In this document: in pieces, positions 16,141-23,067 of the stretch
How positions within the stretch are numbered: position 1 is the first letter of the stretch
How the letters are laid out: every line of letters starts with the position of its first letter
Virus record (IMG/VR): IMGVR_UViG_3300015189_000107
Coordinates: 1 to 24,764 of that record
DNA: 24,764 nt
Direction: 5' to 3' (one strand)
Source of the DNA: a virus
The notes under the pieces: model-generated
Seen by the model: the letters and a program-made list of their open reading frames with translations, nothing else
What the model was told of the DNA's origin: nothing
Databases searched by the model: none
Made by a program: the position numbers and the translations under genes

Positions 16141-16613
16141 GCGGCGTCGGCGTCCGGATCGTCACCGGTGTTGCGCCAGTCGGCCAGGCGGCGGAGGAAG
16201 GCGTCGAACGCGTCGCGCAGCAGCTGCTCGCGCTTGCGCCGATCGCAGCCTTCCATCTGGCCGGCCAGCGCTGCGGCTGAGCGGAGCAGCAGCTCGCGTG
16301 CAGACACGACCGCCGAGCGGAGCCGCGGCTCGATCGAATCGGAGCGAACGAGCAGGCCCCTCTTCTCGGCCTGGGCGAGCTCAATGTCGTCGGCCTGCAG
16401 GCGGAACAGGCGATCACGCGGCGACTCGCCCTGCACCTTCCGCACCTCGCGGCTCACGAGCCAGTTGATGCAGGCCTCGGCCTCGTATTCGCTCGGCACG
16501 CCGGGACCGCCGCGAAGTGCGATCGGGAAGCCGTCTTCCTGCCACTCGACGATCGTCTTTGGCGCGACGCCGAACACATCGGCGACGCTTTCCTGACCCA
16601 CGATGCGCGTCAC
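16137..16613 (-). CDS. terS: Terminase small subunit (Nu1 family)
   Basis: A 158-residue protein that recognises the packaging site and recruits the large subunit. The N-terminus carries the Nu1 winged helix-turn-helix: 'GQESVADVFGVAPKTIVEWQEDGFPI', followed by 'YEAEACINWLVSRE'. A long charged helix region follows ('RDRLFRLQADDIELAQAEKRG'), as in the family's oligomerisation part. The start is GTG at 16613, with a GAGGT ribosome site about nine bases upstream. A cos site would be expected just upstream, near 16614-16746, but I could not identify one. Confidence 0.93.
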   Translation of the reverse strand: MTRIVGQESVADVFGVAPKTIVEWQEDGFPIALRGGPGVPSEYEAEACINWLVSREVRKVQGESPRDRLFRLQADDIELAQAEKRGLLVRSDSIEPRLRSAVVSARELLLRSAAALAGQMEGCDRRKREQLLRDAFDAFLRRLADWRNTGDDPDADAA

Positions 16614-16738
16614 TTACTTACCTCAGGAGAATCGCCGAAACTGGAGCGATTTCGAGCCGTTTCGCACCCGTGTGGCTGAGGGCGCTGGAAGGACCCGTGA
16701 TCGGGGCTGAACACTGCCAACACCTGGGCTCTGTCCAT
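16610..16738 (-). CDS. Possible small ORF upstream of terminase, 42 residues
   Basis: An ATG at 16738, eight bases after the stop of the Z-like gene, opens 42 codons that end in a TGA overlapping the GTG of the small terminase gene as GTGA. The neat spacing on both sides suggests translational coupling. Against it: the peptide (starting 'MDRAQVLAVFSPDHGSF') has an unusual composition, resembles no family I know, and the same interval is where a cos site would be expected. It may be a leader reading frame rather than a functional protein. Confidence 0.3.
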   Translation of the reverse strand: MDRAQVLAVFSPDHGSFQRPQPHGCETARNRSSFGDSPEVSK

Positions 16739-16746
16739 AGGGCGCG

Positions 16747-17358
16747 TCACCTGCCGCCCCTGTTGAAGCGATCGGTGAAGAAGCGGGCCTCGCGCTCGAA
16801 GACTTCGGGGAAGCGAGCCTTCATGACATCGACCACCTTGGCGTTGATGCGCCTTGTGTTGAACATCTGCGCCACGTCGATGGTCTGCACCGGTTTGATG
16901 GGCAAGCGGCTGTTGCCGGTGCGTTCGAACACCGTGCGACCCTTGTTGCCGATGAAGGCCCCCTTGAGCGCTTTCTTCCCACCGGCGCGCTTGATCTTCA
17001 CGAAGAGCTGGTTCAGCGTGCCAGCCTTGGCGCGCCGCTTGCCCTCGGCCCGCGACACGAAGCCCTCCACGAACGCGATGATGTTGGCCGACCTGGTGCG
17101 ATCCGACTTTCCACCTATGAGTGCACCCTCAATGGTGAATGCACCAGCCCGACCGCTTGCGCGCCTTACCTGCAGGCGCTCGCGTACGTACGCCGCCTTC
17201 ACGTTGAACTCGGCCGTGATCGCTCGGCCCATCTGCGTCTTCGCAAGGTCGAGCGTCTTGTTGATGGCGCTGGCAAGCGCCGGGCCGCGCACGTCGTTGT
17301 GCAGGAGCGAGAGCGAGCGTTCCACCCCCGCGAAGTCGGCCGTGATGATCAGCTGCAT
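16747..17358 (-). CDS. Minor tail protein Z-like (head-tail joining region)
   Basis: A 203-residue protein resembling the prophage minor tail protein Z family. 'GVERSLSLLHNDVRGPALASAINKTLDLAKTQM' near the N-terminus (first helix, then a conserved N-K-T helix) and 'ITAEFNVKAAYVRERLQV' with following 'RRAS' are typical of this family, and the C-terminus is basic. In lambda, Z lies between the capsid and U genes and is needed for correct DNA positioning at the head-tail joint. Here it lies upstream of terminase, about 6 kb from the tail genes. The ATG at 17358 follows the gene-free GTTACGC region. Confidence 0.82.
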   Translation of the reverse strand: MQLIITADFAGVERSLSLLHNDVRGPALASAINKTLDLAKTQMGRAITAEFNVKAAYVRERLQVRRASGRAGAFTIEGALIGGKSDRTRSANIIAFVEGFVSRAEGKRRAKAGTLNQLFVKIKRAGGKKALKGAFIGNKGRTVFERTGNSRLPIKPVQTIDVAQMFNTRRINAKVVDVMKARFPEVFEREARFFTDRFNRGGR

Positions 17359-17409
17359 GGCTCGGCCCTTTCAAACTCCCCTCTTCTCTTCGAAGAAGAA
17401 GGAGTGGGT

Positions 17410-17619
17410 GTTACGCGCGTTACGCGCGACGTTTCGCCCGCAAGCCACGTGGTTACGTGCGTTACGCTGTTACGCGCGCTTCTCCCCCATGAGCAAAGTG
17501 CATATTGAGTGCGGCGTCTCGCATGCGTGCACGCACCTACGTGGAGAAGTGGCGTAACACGCGAAACGCAAGTAACCGCGCGGGCTGGCGCTCGAAACAC
17601 GTTACGCGGGTGGCGTAAC
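17410..17619. repeat. GTTACGC motif cluster, candidate replication origin
   Basis: Within the 271-bp gene-free stretch 17359-17629 there are nine GTTAC-core motifs. Direct copies of GTTACGC are at 17410, 17419, 17461, 17469 and 17601; a GTTACGT is at 17452; inverted copies (GCGTAAC) are at 17552 and 17613, and a shorter GTAAC at 17572. The first two are an exact 9-bp tandem repeat, and the next three are spaced by 9 and 8 bp. Such spaced direct repeats next to a primase-helicase gene look like iterons of an origin. The same GTTAC core occurs in the repressor operators, so a regulatory role is the main alternative. Confidence 0.65.
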
Positions 17620-17629
17620 AGACGGGGCA

Positions 17630-20113
17630 TCATGGCGGCGGGTCCTCGTGCATGGAGACTCGGCCATAGCGCGCCGCCGTGGTCTCGAACGAGTCCACCT
17701 GAGCGGCAGCCCACTCGCCCTCGCTGATGCCTTCCAATGGCGCTGAGCCACGCGGTATCCAGCACCGCACCGCCTTGCGCGGCCCGGTCTCGTGCTTGAG
17801 CATCACGACCTTGTAAGCGAGCTTCGGCGGCAATCGCTCGCCCGACTCTGGGTGCCGCTGCACACGCTCCAGTGCGTGCCGCTGGGCGGTCTGCGTGAAC
17901 TGAGCCTGCGACATCGGCCACTTCTCGCCCGTCATGTCGCACCAGCGCCGGAACACGCGATACAGCTGCTCCGCCGAGCAGACGTGGATAGGCAGGGGAA
18001 GGAGACCCTGCAGCCACTCATTGACGAACCGCTCGGCGGGCTTCAGGCTCAGTTCGATCAGCGACGCCTTCGCCTCGGTCATCAGCGGCTTGGTGTGCTC
18101 GCCGAAGCCCTGCGTGTCGTAGCGCAGCAGATAGTGCATGAACTTCGCAGCGCCGCCGTCTTTCAGGAAGTCGGCGACACGCAGGTAAAGGTCTTCGTTC
18201 GTGGCCACCGGCGTGTACACGACCAAATGGCGCCGGTCGTCTTTCTCGACCGCGATGGGCTGGTTCTCGTTGCTGAGGAACACGACCTGTGCGTGGTTGC
18301 TTTCCCAGCGCACCGTCTGGTGCATGCCCCGGATCGGAATCTCGTCTTCCGTGACGATCCACTTGAGCTTGTTCTTGTTGTGGAACAGCTCCTGCCGGGT
18401 CACGACCTCGTTGCCGATGATCATCAGTTTCGCGCTGAGCCAGTCGTTGAACTTGTCGTCTAGCTCGGTCTGCCCGACCATGCGGCCGTACTTGCCGTAC
18501 ATCGCCCGGATGCAATCGAAGAAGAGATTCTTGCCCGTGCCCTGCGGCCCGTGAAAGACCAGCGCGCTGCGCATCTTCGCGCCGACGTTCTGCAGCGGGA
18601 ATGCGAGCCACTTCAGCACCCAGTCCATCACGTCGTCGGCCGTGGTCGCGCCGGTCGCCGTCATGCCGCACAGGTGCCGCAGCAGTTCCAGCATCACCGC
18701 CACCTCGCTTTCGTCGCAAGGCGTCGGCACCATCGGCAACCCGTCGAACAGGTTGACCTGGTGATCCCCGACCTCGACACCGGGTTCGAAGACCATGTCC
18801 TGCTGCATCACCATGCGCCTGTCGCCACTGGCAAGCCACATCTTCACCGCATCGTTGCCGAACACGAGGCGAAGGTTCTTCACCGCCATCGTGATGCGCT
18901 GCTCGCCGTCCCACACCGCGTCGGTGCCGTAGATCAGCCTGAAGTTCTGCTCCAGGCGCTTGAGTCCACCCCCCACCCCCTCGGGTGGTGTGTCGGCGTT
19001 TTTTCCACGCCGGCCAGCCTTGCGGTTGCCGCCTTGCGGTTGCCCTCCTTCGGACGAATCCAGCGGCGGTTCTGGCCGCTGGTCGCCATCGATGTGCCGC
19101 ACGGTCGATGGCACCAGGTGCAGGCGCCGTTTCTTCGTCAGCTGCACGCCGGTGCGCTCGGCCAGCCAGTGCAGCGCGTCTTTCGGCGTCGTCAGCGACG
19201 ACCATCGCATCACCAAATCGATCGCGGTGAACCCCTGCTCCAGACCGAAGTCCATGATGCCCGTCGGCGCGATCGAGAGGTCTTCCTGCAAGTCGCGGCC
19301 GAGATCCTTCGAGGTGACCCGGTAGCCGTTCGTGCTCGGGTGCACACGCGCCTTCGGGAACAGCTCGGGCACCCAGGCCTGCAGCGACGACAGCGCCGCA
19401 TCGTTGACACGTTTGAAATCGTCACCGCTCGCATGAGGCGCGTTCGGCGCACGCGCTGTCGGTTCGACCGGAGGGGGTGGCGGCGCCGGAACCTTCGCAG
19501 CCTTGGCCTGCAGCTTGGCCGCGTCGATCGTCTCGTGAAGCCATGGCAGCACGCCCTCTTCTGCCGCCCTCACTTCGCGCGGCGCCCCCGGCCACCAACT
19601 GCCGGTGCAGGTGAAATACTGGCGCCCGCAGAACATCTCGAGGCCGATGCCGTTGTCCTTGTTCGTGGTCGTCGTACCGGCCATCACGATGTGCACGCCG
19701 GTGCCGCTTGGGCTGCGCTCGGTGTAGCTGCCGCAGAGTTCGATGACCTTTGCACACAGCTCAGTGACCTCGCCCGTCGCGATGTCGATCGCCGCATCGA
19801 TGTCGACGCCGATCAGCCCGTCGCCTGGCAGGAACGCGAAGCCCAGCCCGGTGAAGTGCATGGCGCCCTTGAGGCGCGCGAGCGCGGCGTCGAAGGTGCA
19901 CAGCGCCTCGCGATCGGCGGCGTCCCCCTGAGTGCCCGCCCGCCGCTTGCCGTTGGCGTAGTAGGGCACCTTGCGCGGCTTCGCTTCGCCTTCGTGCTTC
20001 TCCAGCTTCCACAGCAGCCACTGCGGCAGCGCGCGCATGGCCTCCGGCATGGAGCGCAGGCGCTCGACCAGGTCGGCGCGCTCTGCGATGGCCGTTTCTC
20101 GATCGGCTCTCAC
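17630..20113 (-). CDS. Phage primase-helicase (AEP primase plus SF3 helicase)
   Basis: An 827-residue replication protein. The N-terminal 200 residues resemble archaeo-eukaryotic primases as in NrS-1-type phage enzymes: 'RKVPYYANG', the metal motif 'GVDIDAAID' (Asp104, Asp106), and 'SPSGTGVHIVM' with His141. The C-terminal part (about 390-690) is a DUF5906-type superfamily 3 helicase with Walker A 'GPQGTGKN' at 522-529, 'LMIIGNEVV' as Walker B, and 'VVFLSNENQPI' as motif C. A proline-rich linker near 205-225 separates them. It starts at GTG 20113 with a GTGA overlap to the zinc-finger gene. It would load at the adjacent GTTACGC cluster and prime phage replication. Confidence 0.93.
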   Translation of the reverse strand: MRADRETAIAERADLVERLRSMPEAMRALPQWLLWKLEKHEGEAKPRKVPYYANGKRRAGTQGDAADREALCTFDAALARLKGAMHFTGLGFAFLPGDGLIGVDIDAAIDIATGEVTELCAKVIELCGSYTERSPSGTGVHIVMAGTTTTNKDNGIGLEMFCGRQYFTCTGSWWPGAPREVRAAEEGVLPWLHETIDAAKLQAKAAKVPAPPPPPVEPTARAPNAPHASGDDFKRVNDAALSSLQAWVPELFPKARVHPSTNGYRVTSKDLGRDLQEDLSIAPTGIMDFGLEQGFTAIDLVMRWSSLTTPKDALHWLAERTGVQLTKKRRLHLVPSTVRHIDGDQRPEPPLDSSEGGQPQGGNRKAGRRGKNADTPPEGVGGGLKRLEQNFRLIYGTDAVWDGEQRITMAVKNLRLVFGNDAVKMWLASGDRRMVMQQDMVFEPGVEVGDHQVNLFDGLPMVPTPCDESEVAVMLELLRHLCGMTATGATTADDVMDWVLKWLAFPLQNVGAKMRSALVFHGPQGTGKNLFFDCIRAMYGKYGRMVGQTELDDKFNDWLSAKLMIIGNEVVTRQELFHNKNKLKWIVTEDEIPIRGMHQTVRWESNHAQVVFLSNENQPIAVEKDDRRHLVVYTPVATNEDLYLRVADFLKDGGAAKFMHYLLRYDTQGFGEHTKPLMTEAKASLIELSLKPAERFVNEWLQGLLPLPIHVCSAEQLYRVFRRWCDMTGEKWPMSQAQFTQTAQRHALERVQRHPESGERLPPKLAYKVVMLKHETGPRKAVRCWIPRGSAPLEGISEGEWAAAQVDSFETTAARYGRVSMHEDPPP

Positions 20114-20364
20114 CTGGGCAGGCCCTGCCGGTGCTCATGATCGCCGCGGCAATCCTCGTCGCAATACACCGCGAGCGGCAGGCAGCGCGCGCGGCAGTTC
20201 ATGCACACACCCGGTGTGCCACGCGGTGTCGCCGCCGCGCGCATGCTCTGAATCTTCAGTGCACGGTCGAGAAACTCGGCCTCGCGCTGGGTGGCCTGGT
20301 CGTCGGCGCTCAGACGCTCGCCTTGATCGCGCTCCTCGGCGCGACATGCTTTGCCAACCGCCAT
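20110..20364 (-). CDS. Small zinc-finger protein (TraR/DksA-like tail)
   Basis: An 84-residue protein with a helical, acidic/basic N-terminal half and a C-terminal cysteine cluster (Cys54, Cys57, Cys61, Cys68, Cys72; 'CMNCRARC' and 'YCDEDC'). Similar small phage proteins are often listed as TraR/DksA-type, although the spacing here is shorter than the classic C4 finger. If it acts like TraR it would bind RNA polymerase through the secondary channel. The ATG overlaps the CII-type gene's stop by one base (TGATG), and its own stop overlaps the primase start, so it is coupled in the early operon. Confidence 0.7.
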   Translation of the reverse strand: MAVGKACRAEERDQGERLSADDQATQREAEFLDRALKIQSMRAAATPRGTPGVCMNCRARCLPLAVYCDEDCRGDHEHRQGLPR

Positions 20365-20834
20365 CAGGCCCCCGCTGTCGAGGCTTGCGGGTTGCAGCGA
20401 CGATTCATCGATCGCGCCTGCGCCAGCACGGGCTGACCCGACGCGATCAGTTCGCCCCAGTGGCGCTCGATGCTGCGCAGCTCGTTGTCGGTCACGACCC
20501 CATCGGCCATGCCGGTCGCCACCGCACACATCACGTCCGCGAACTCCTGCGCCACTCGAGCGATGTGCGCAGCGGTGGCAGCATCGGGGGAGTCGAACGC
20601 CGGGAGCGGCACCACCATGCACTGCAGCTCGGCCGCCTGCGCATGCAGGATGCGCAGGTCGCCCGACATGCCCATGATCTTCATTGCGTCGAGCACGCCC
20701 AGTTTCGCGTGCGGCATGTTCTGCGCCACCTCGTGACAGAGGCTCGTGCCGCGCTTGCCCAGCCGGCCCGCCAACGCTTCGGCGCCCCCGGGGTAGTCGT
20801 GCACGGTGTTGTAGGCCGCGTCGAGCACGTTCAT
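20364..20834 (-). CDS. Phage regulatory protein, CII family (PF06892-like)
   Basis: A 156-residue protein. The start 'MNVLDAAYNTVHDYPGGAEALAGRLGKRGTSLCHEV' is the signature of the phage CII-type regulator family (Phage_CP76): a helix-turn-helix built on 'GGAEALAGRLG' and 'TSLCHEV', followed by 'AKLGVLDAMKIMGMSGD'. The C-terminal half is a helical oligomerisation region. Members act in the lysis-lysogeny decision of temperate phages. The start is ATG 20834; longer frames are shadow. The gene leads a coupled group: this gene, the zinc-finger gene and the primase-helicase. Confidence 0.85.
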   Translation of the reverse strand: MNVLDAAYNTVHDYPGGAEALAGRLGKRGTSLCHEVAQNMPHAKLGVLDAMKIMGMSGDLRILHAQAAELQCMVVPLPAFDSPDAATAAHIARVAQEFADVMCAVATGMADGVVTDNELRSIERHWGELIASGQPVLAQARSMNRRCNPQASTAGA

Positions 20835-20914
20835 TGCGAACCCCTGTGTGGCATGGCAGCACCGACGCCGTGTTGTGATAGACCCGCGCCGGCCGCGTGC
20901 CGATAGTTCGCACC

Positions 20915-21202
20915 ATGCCGAACCAAAACAAAACCGGCTTGACGATGGAGGTGCACCTTTGCGTGCCTGACGATCAAGCCCGATATCTGCCGAAGCGCCG
21001 ACGAGCCCCGGCGACGATTCCGCAAGGCGCACCGCTGCCGCGACAAGGCGAGGTCATCTACCTCAGCCCCGGCAGCGCCTGGGGCGTCCACATGGTCGTG
21101 CACAACTGGAAGGCGGCCGACCACCTGCTCGTCGAGGTCTGGCTCACGCACGTGAGCACCTCGAACCACAGCCGCCCGACGGGCTTCTCGCTGACCCAAT
21201 GA
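20915..21202 (+). CDS. Phage hypothetical protein on the plus strand
   Basis: A 95-residue protein of unknown function. The core ('LPRQGEVIYLSPGSAWGVHMVVHNWKAADHLL' and 'EVWLTHV') is a short beta-strand pattern seen in many uncharacterised phage proteins. The ATG at 20945 ('MEVHL') is equally possible; neither has a strong ribosome site. It is transcribed opposite to the flanking early genes, and the opposing reading frame is arginine/histidine-rich and unconvincing. The 80 bp between the CII-type gene and this gene carry the start region of both. Confidence 0.6.
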   Translation: MPNQNKTGLTMEVHLCVPDDQARYLPKRRRAPATIPQGAPLPRQGEVIYLSPGSAWGVHMVVHNWKAADHLLVEVWLTHVSTSNHSRPTGFSLTQ

Positions 21203-21213
21203 GAGCCGCCACG

Positions 21214-21414
21214 TCAGACGCGCCATTTCGACCCCGGCATGGGTCGCAGGTCCATGCTCACGCGGCGCAGCAGTTGCTGACGATCGTCACGCACGCTCGT
21301 GATGTCGATGACCTCGATCCAGATGCGATCGACGATCGTGCCCGTCTCGATCTCCAGATCGCGCAGCACCGCCGCGATGGCCAGCTCGGCCTTGACTTGC
21401 GCAGAGTCACTCAT
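21214..21414 (-). CDS. Small phage hypothetical protein, 66 residues
   Basis: A 66-residue protein starting 'MSDSAQVKAELAIAAVLRDLE', with a helix then short strands, ending 'MDLRPMPGSKWRV'. I do not recognise a family. An AGGAGG about eleven bases before the ATG at 21414 is one of the best ribosome sites in this region and is the main reason for accepting it. It is oriented with the early genes (cro, CII-type) and lies between two oppositely oriented genes. Confidence 0.65.
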   Translation of the reverse strand: MSDSAQVKAELAIAAVLRDLEIETGTIVDRIWIEVIDITSVRDDRQQLLRRVSMDLRPMPGSKWRV

Positions 21415-21472
21415 GGTTCAGGCCGCCTCCTGCGCGGCGGTCAGAATCAGTGCTTTCATCGGGAGTGCTTTC

Positions 21473-21841
21473 ATGGAAGTGAAGCTGATCGATTCGTCGT
21501 CAATCGATGTCGGCGGCGTCCGCCTGGACACCAGCCAGGTCGACCAGTTGCTCCACGACCTCGCGCTGGTGCGGAACGAGTTGACGCCGGAGATCCCGCT
21601 CGACGTTCGGCAAGTCGAAGGGAACGTCGTTCAGCAGCACGACCCCGACTTTCAAATCGCGCTCAACGAGGAGCGCAACATCCTGATGGCCATCCGGCAC
21701 CGCGGCATGGGATGGTGCGTCTTCACTCTGAGTCCTGCGCGAGCGGCCAGCTTGCGCGACTTTCTGGCCAAGCGGACGAAGGGTGTCGGCTCGATCGACC
21801 TTATCGACGCAGAGCCGCCACCCGGCCACCGACCGAACTGA
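21473..21841 (+). CDS. Phage hypothetical protein on the plus strand
   Basis: A 122-residue protein, acidic to neutral and not membrane-bound. It starts 'MEVKLIDSSSIDVGGVRLD', with a helix 'SQVDQLLHDLALVRNEL', a conserved-looking core 'QQHDPDFQIALNEERNILMAIRHRGMGWCVFTLS', and a helical C-terminus. The core 'RHxGxGW' resembles small phage proteins I have seen without function. GGGAG lies before the ATG at 21473. It converges with the cro-like gene, so cro transcripts would run antisense to it. Confidence 0.7.
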   Translation: MEVKLIDSSSIDVGGVRLDTSQVDQLLHDLALVRNELTPEIPLDVRQVEGNVVQQHDPDFQIALNEERNILMAIRHRGMGWCVFTLSPARAASLRDFLAKRTKGVGSIDLIDAEPPPGHRPN

Positions 21842-21879
21842 GGCCGGCGTGTTCGGACCCTGAAAGACGGCCCACGGCA

Positions 21880-22134
21880 TCACTCTGCCTCCTGGGTGGC
21901 GGTCTGCATTTCGCTCGACGGCCACTGCGCCAGCAGCTGGGCCTTCGTCACTTGCCCGTCCGTCAACGACTCGATGCGCTCCGAGTGCCCGGTCTCCCCG
22001 GTCCACTCCGTTCGCGGCATGCGGCCTCCCTTTTCCCACTTGCGTACCGCTTGGTGGGTTACCTCGAGGCCTCGCGCCAGCACGCTGAGGCCCACGATCG
22101 AAATCGCTCGAGAAAGTGGAGTTGACGTCGTCAT
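21880..22134 (-). CDS. Cro/YdaS-like helix-turn-helix regulator
   Basis: An 84-residue regulator. Residues 6-40 ('PLSRAISIVGLSVLARGLE' then 'VTHQAVRKWEKGGRMPR') match the YdaS/Cro-type helix-turn-helix found opposite repressor genes in temperate phages. It is divergent from the repressor at 22211 with a 76-bp shared regulatory region. A TGGACA/TAATAT promoter (complement of 22166-22171 and 22142-22147) would place transcription start at about the ATG, so the message may be leaderless; no ribosome site precedes the ATG. By arrangement it would antagonise the repressor and allow lytic genes to run leftward. Confidence 0.85.
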   Translation of the reverse strand: MTTSTPLSRAISIVGLSVLARGLEVTHQAVRKWEKGGRMPRTEWTGETGHSERIESLTDGQVTKAQLLAQWPSSEMQTATQEAE

Positions 22135-22210
22135 GCACCCGATATTACAACCCGAAGTTACTGTTTGTCCACAACCTCAAGTAACACGTAGGTTGGTTAC
22201 TTTCAGTTGT
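22135..22210. promoter_or_regulatory. Repressor/cro operator and divergent promoter region
   Basis: A 76-bp intergenic region between the two divergent regulators. The operator-like sites are AAGTTACT at 22155-22162, AAGTAAC at 22179-22185, and GTTACTT at 22196-22202; the last two form a perfect 7-bp inverted repeat with 10 bp between. CAACCT (22172-22177) and AGGTTG (22190-22195) form another inverted pair. The leftward promoter has TGGACA (complement of 22166-22171), an 18-bp spacer containing the first site, and TAATAT (complement of 22142-22147). No strong rightward promoter for the repressor is evident, consistent with an activated one. Confidence 0.7.
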
Positions 22211-22654
22211 ATGGACTCCAACCTCGACTCACCACGCACGGACTTCGCGCAGCGCTTGGTTGAAGTTTGCGAAGACATGAACCTGCCCGCACGCGGGCGT
22301 CAGACGCAACTCGCCAAGAAGTTCGGCGTTAGTCAACAGGCCGCCCGCAAGTGGCTTGATGGAATTGCCTACCCGGAAATCGACAAGCTCGTCGCGATGG
22401 CAGACTGGGCCAACATCAATGTCAACTGGTTGCTGCAGGGCGTTGGCCCGAAGCACGGCAACAGGGTTGACGCAAAAGCGCTTGTTCTCGATGAAGCAGT
22501 CAAGCTACTGCCGCGCGAGCTCGGCCTGGACCTCGTCGACAACCTGCGCGCCAAACTCGAACGAGTTGGCAAGCTACGCATAGGCGAGCCCTCGTCACGC
22601 TACTCCACCATGCTCGAGGCCTATGAACACGAGATCGCAAGGAAGCCAAATTAG
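22211..22654 (+). CDS. CI-like phage repressor without peptidase domain
   Basis: A 147-residue repressor candidate. Residues 30-53 form an XRE-type helix-turn-helix ('QTQLAKKFGVSQQAARKWLDG'), followed by 'YPEIDKLVAMADWANINVNWLLQGVGP', a typical XRE continuation. The rest (80-147) is a short helical region, presumably for dimerisation, with no S24/LexA-like serine-lysine peptidase. The ATG at 22211 was chosen by the position of the domain; no ribosome site is visible. Divergent from the cro-like gene, and followed by an overlapping lipoprotein gene. The lack of the peptidase means that RecA-driven self-cleavage is unlikely. Confidence 0.85.
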   Translation: MDSNLDSPRTDFAQRLVEVCEDMNLPARGRQTQLAKKFGVSQQAARKWLDGIAYPEIDKLVAMADWANINVNWLLQGVGPKHGNRVDAKALVLDEAVKLLPRELGLDLVDNLRAKLERVGKLRIGEPSSRYSTMLEAYEHEIARKPN

Positions 22655-23060
22655 GCTTGCAGGATTGTGCCTTGCGTTGGTCGCGGGCGGTTGCAGCACC
22701 ACGATTTACGACCTCGGTCCGACCAACTCCACGACGCGCGTTGCATCGGTCGCCGTGTCTTCGGAGACTGCGTTTCGCAATCTTCTGGAACAGACTCGCT
22801 CCTGCTATCGCAAGCGAGCCTTCACGGTGCAGGGCGACTTCTTCCCTGACACCCGAGGTGCCGTCATATCCGTAACAGCTACACCGGGATCGATCGGCCA
22901 ACAAGCGCTGACGCTGGTGAAAATCCGACCGGTCGACCGTACAGTTTCGGAATTGACAATCACCTATCGAGGACAGCCCGGCAGAGGCTGGGCTGAAGCT
23001 GCGAGTGCATACGAGGACTGGGCTGGCGGGCTTGACAGCAAATGCCCTATGCCAGGGTGA
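22623..23060 (+). CDS. Prophage-encoded lipoprotein downstream of the repressor
   Basis: A 145-residue lipoprotein precursor. The N-terminus has a basic start, a hydrophobic core ('LAGLCLALVAGG') and a lipobox cysteine at Cys24 ('AGGCSTT'). The mature part is beta-rich and ends 'GGLDSKCPMPG'. It has no recognisable catalytic motif. The ATG at 22623 lies 32 bases inside the end of the repressor gene, preceded by GAGG, so it would be made together with the repressor in lysogens. Genes in this position often encode lysogenic conversion or superinfection-exclusion proteins; the specific role is inference. The mature protein also resembles small envelope lipoproteins of unknown function. Confidence 0.75.
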   Translation: MNTRSQGSQIRLAGLCLALVAGGCSTTIYDLGPTNSTTRVASVAVSSETAFRNLLEQTRSCYRKRAFTVQGDFFPDTRGAVISVTATPGSIGQQALTLVKIRPVDRTVSELTITYRGQPGRGWAEAASAYEDWAGGLDSKCPMPG

Positions 23061-23067
23061 GCCACAA

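Noticed and set aside
15220-16596. 458-codon plus-strand open frame opposite terminase
   Set aside because: Antisense shadow; composition is typical of GC-rich reverse frames.
18551-20140. 529-codon plus-strand open frame opposite the primase-helicase
   Set aside because: Antisense shadow of a gene with clear catalytic motifs on the minus strand.
21199-22125. 308-codon plus-strand frame across the regulatory region
   Set aside because: It overlaps three better-supported genes on both strands and is arginine/proline-rich.
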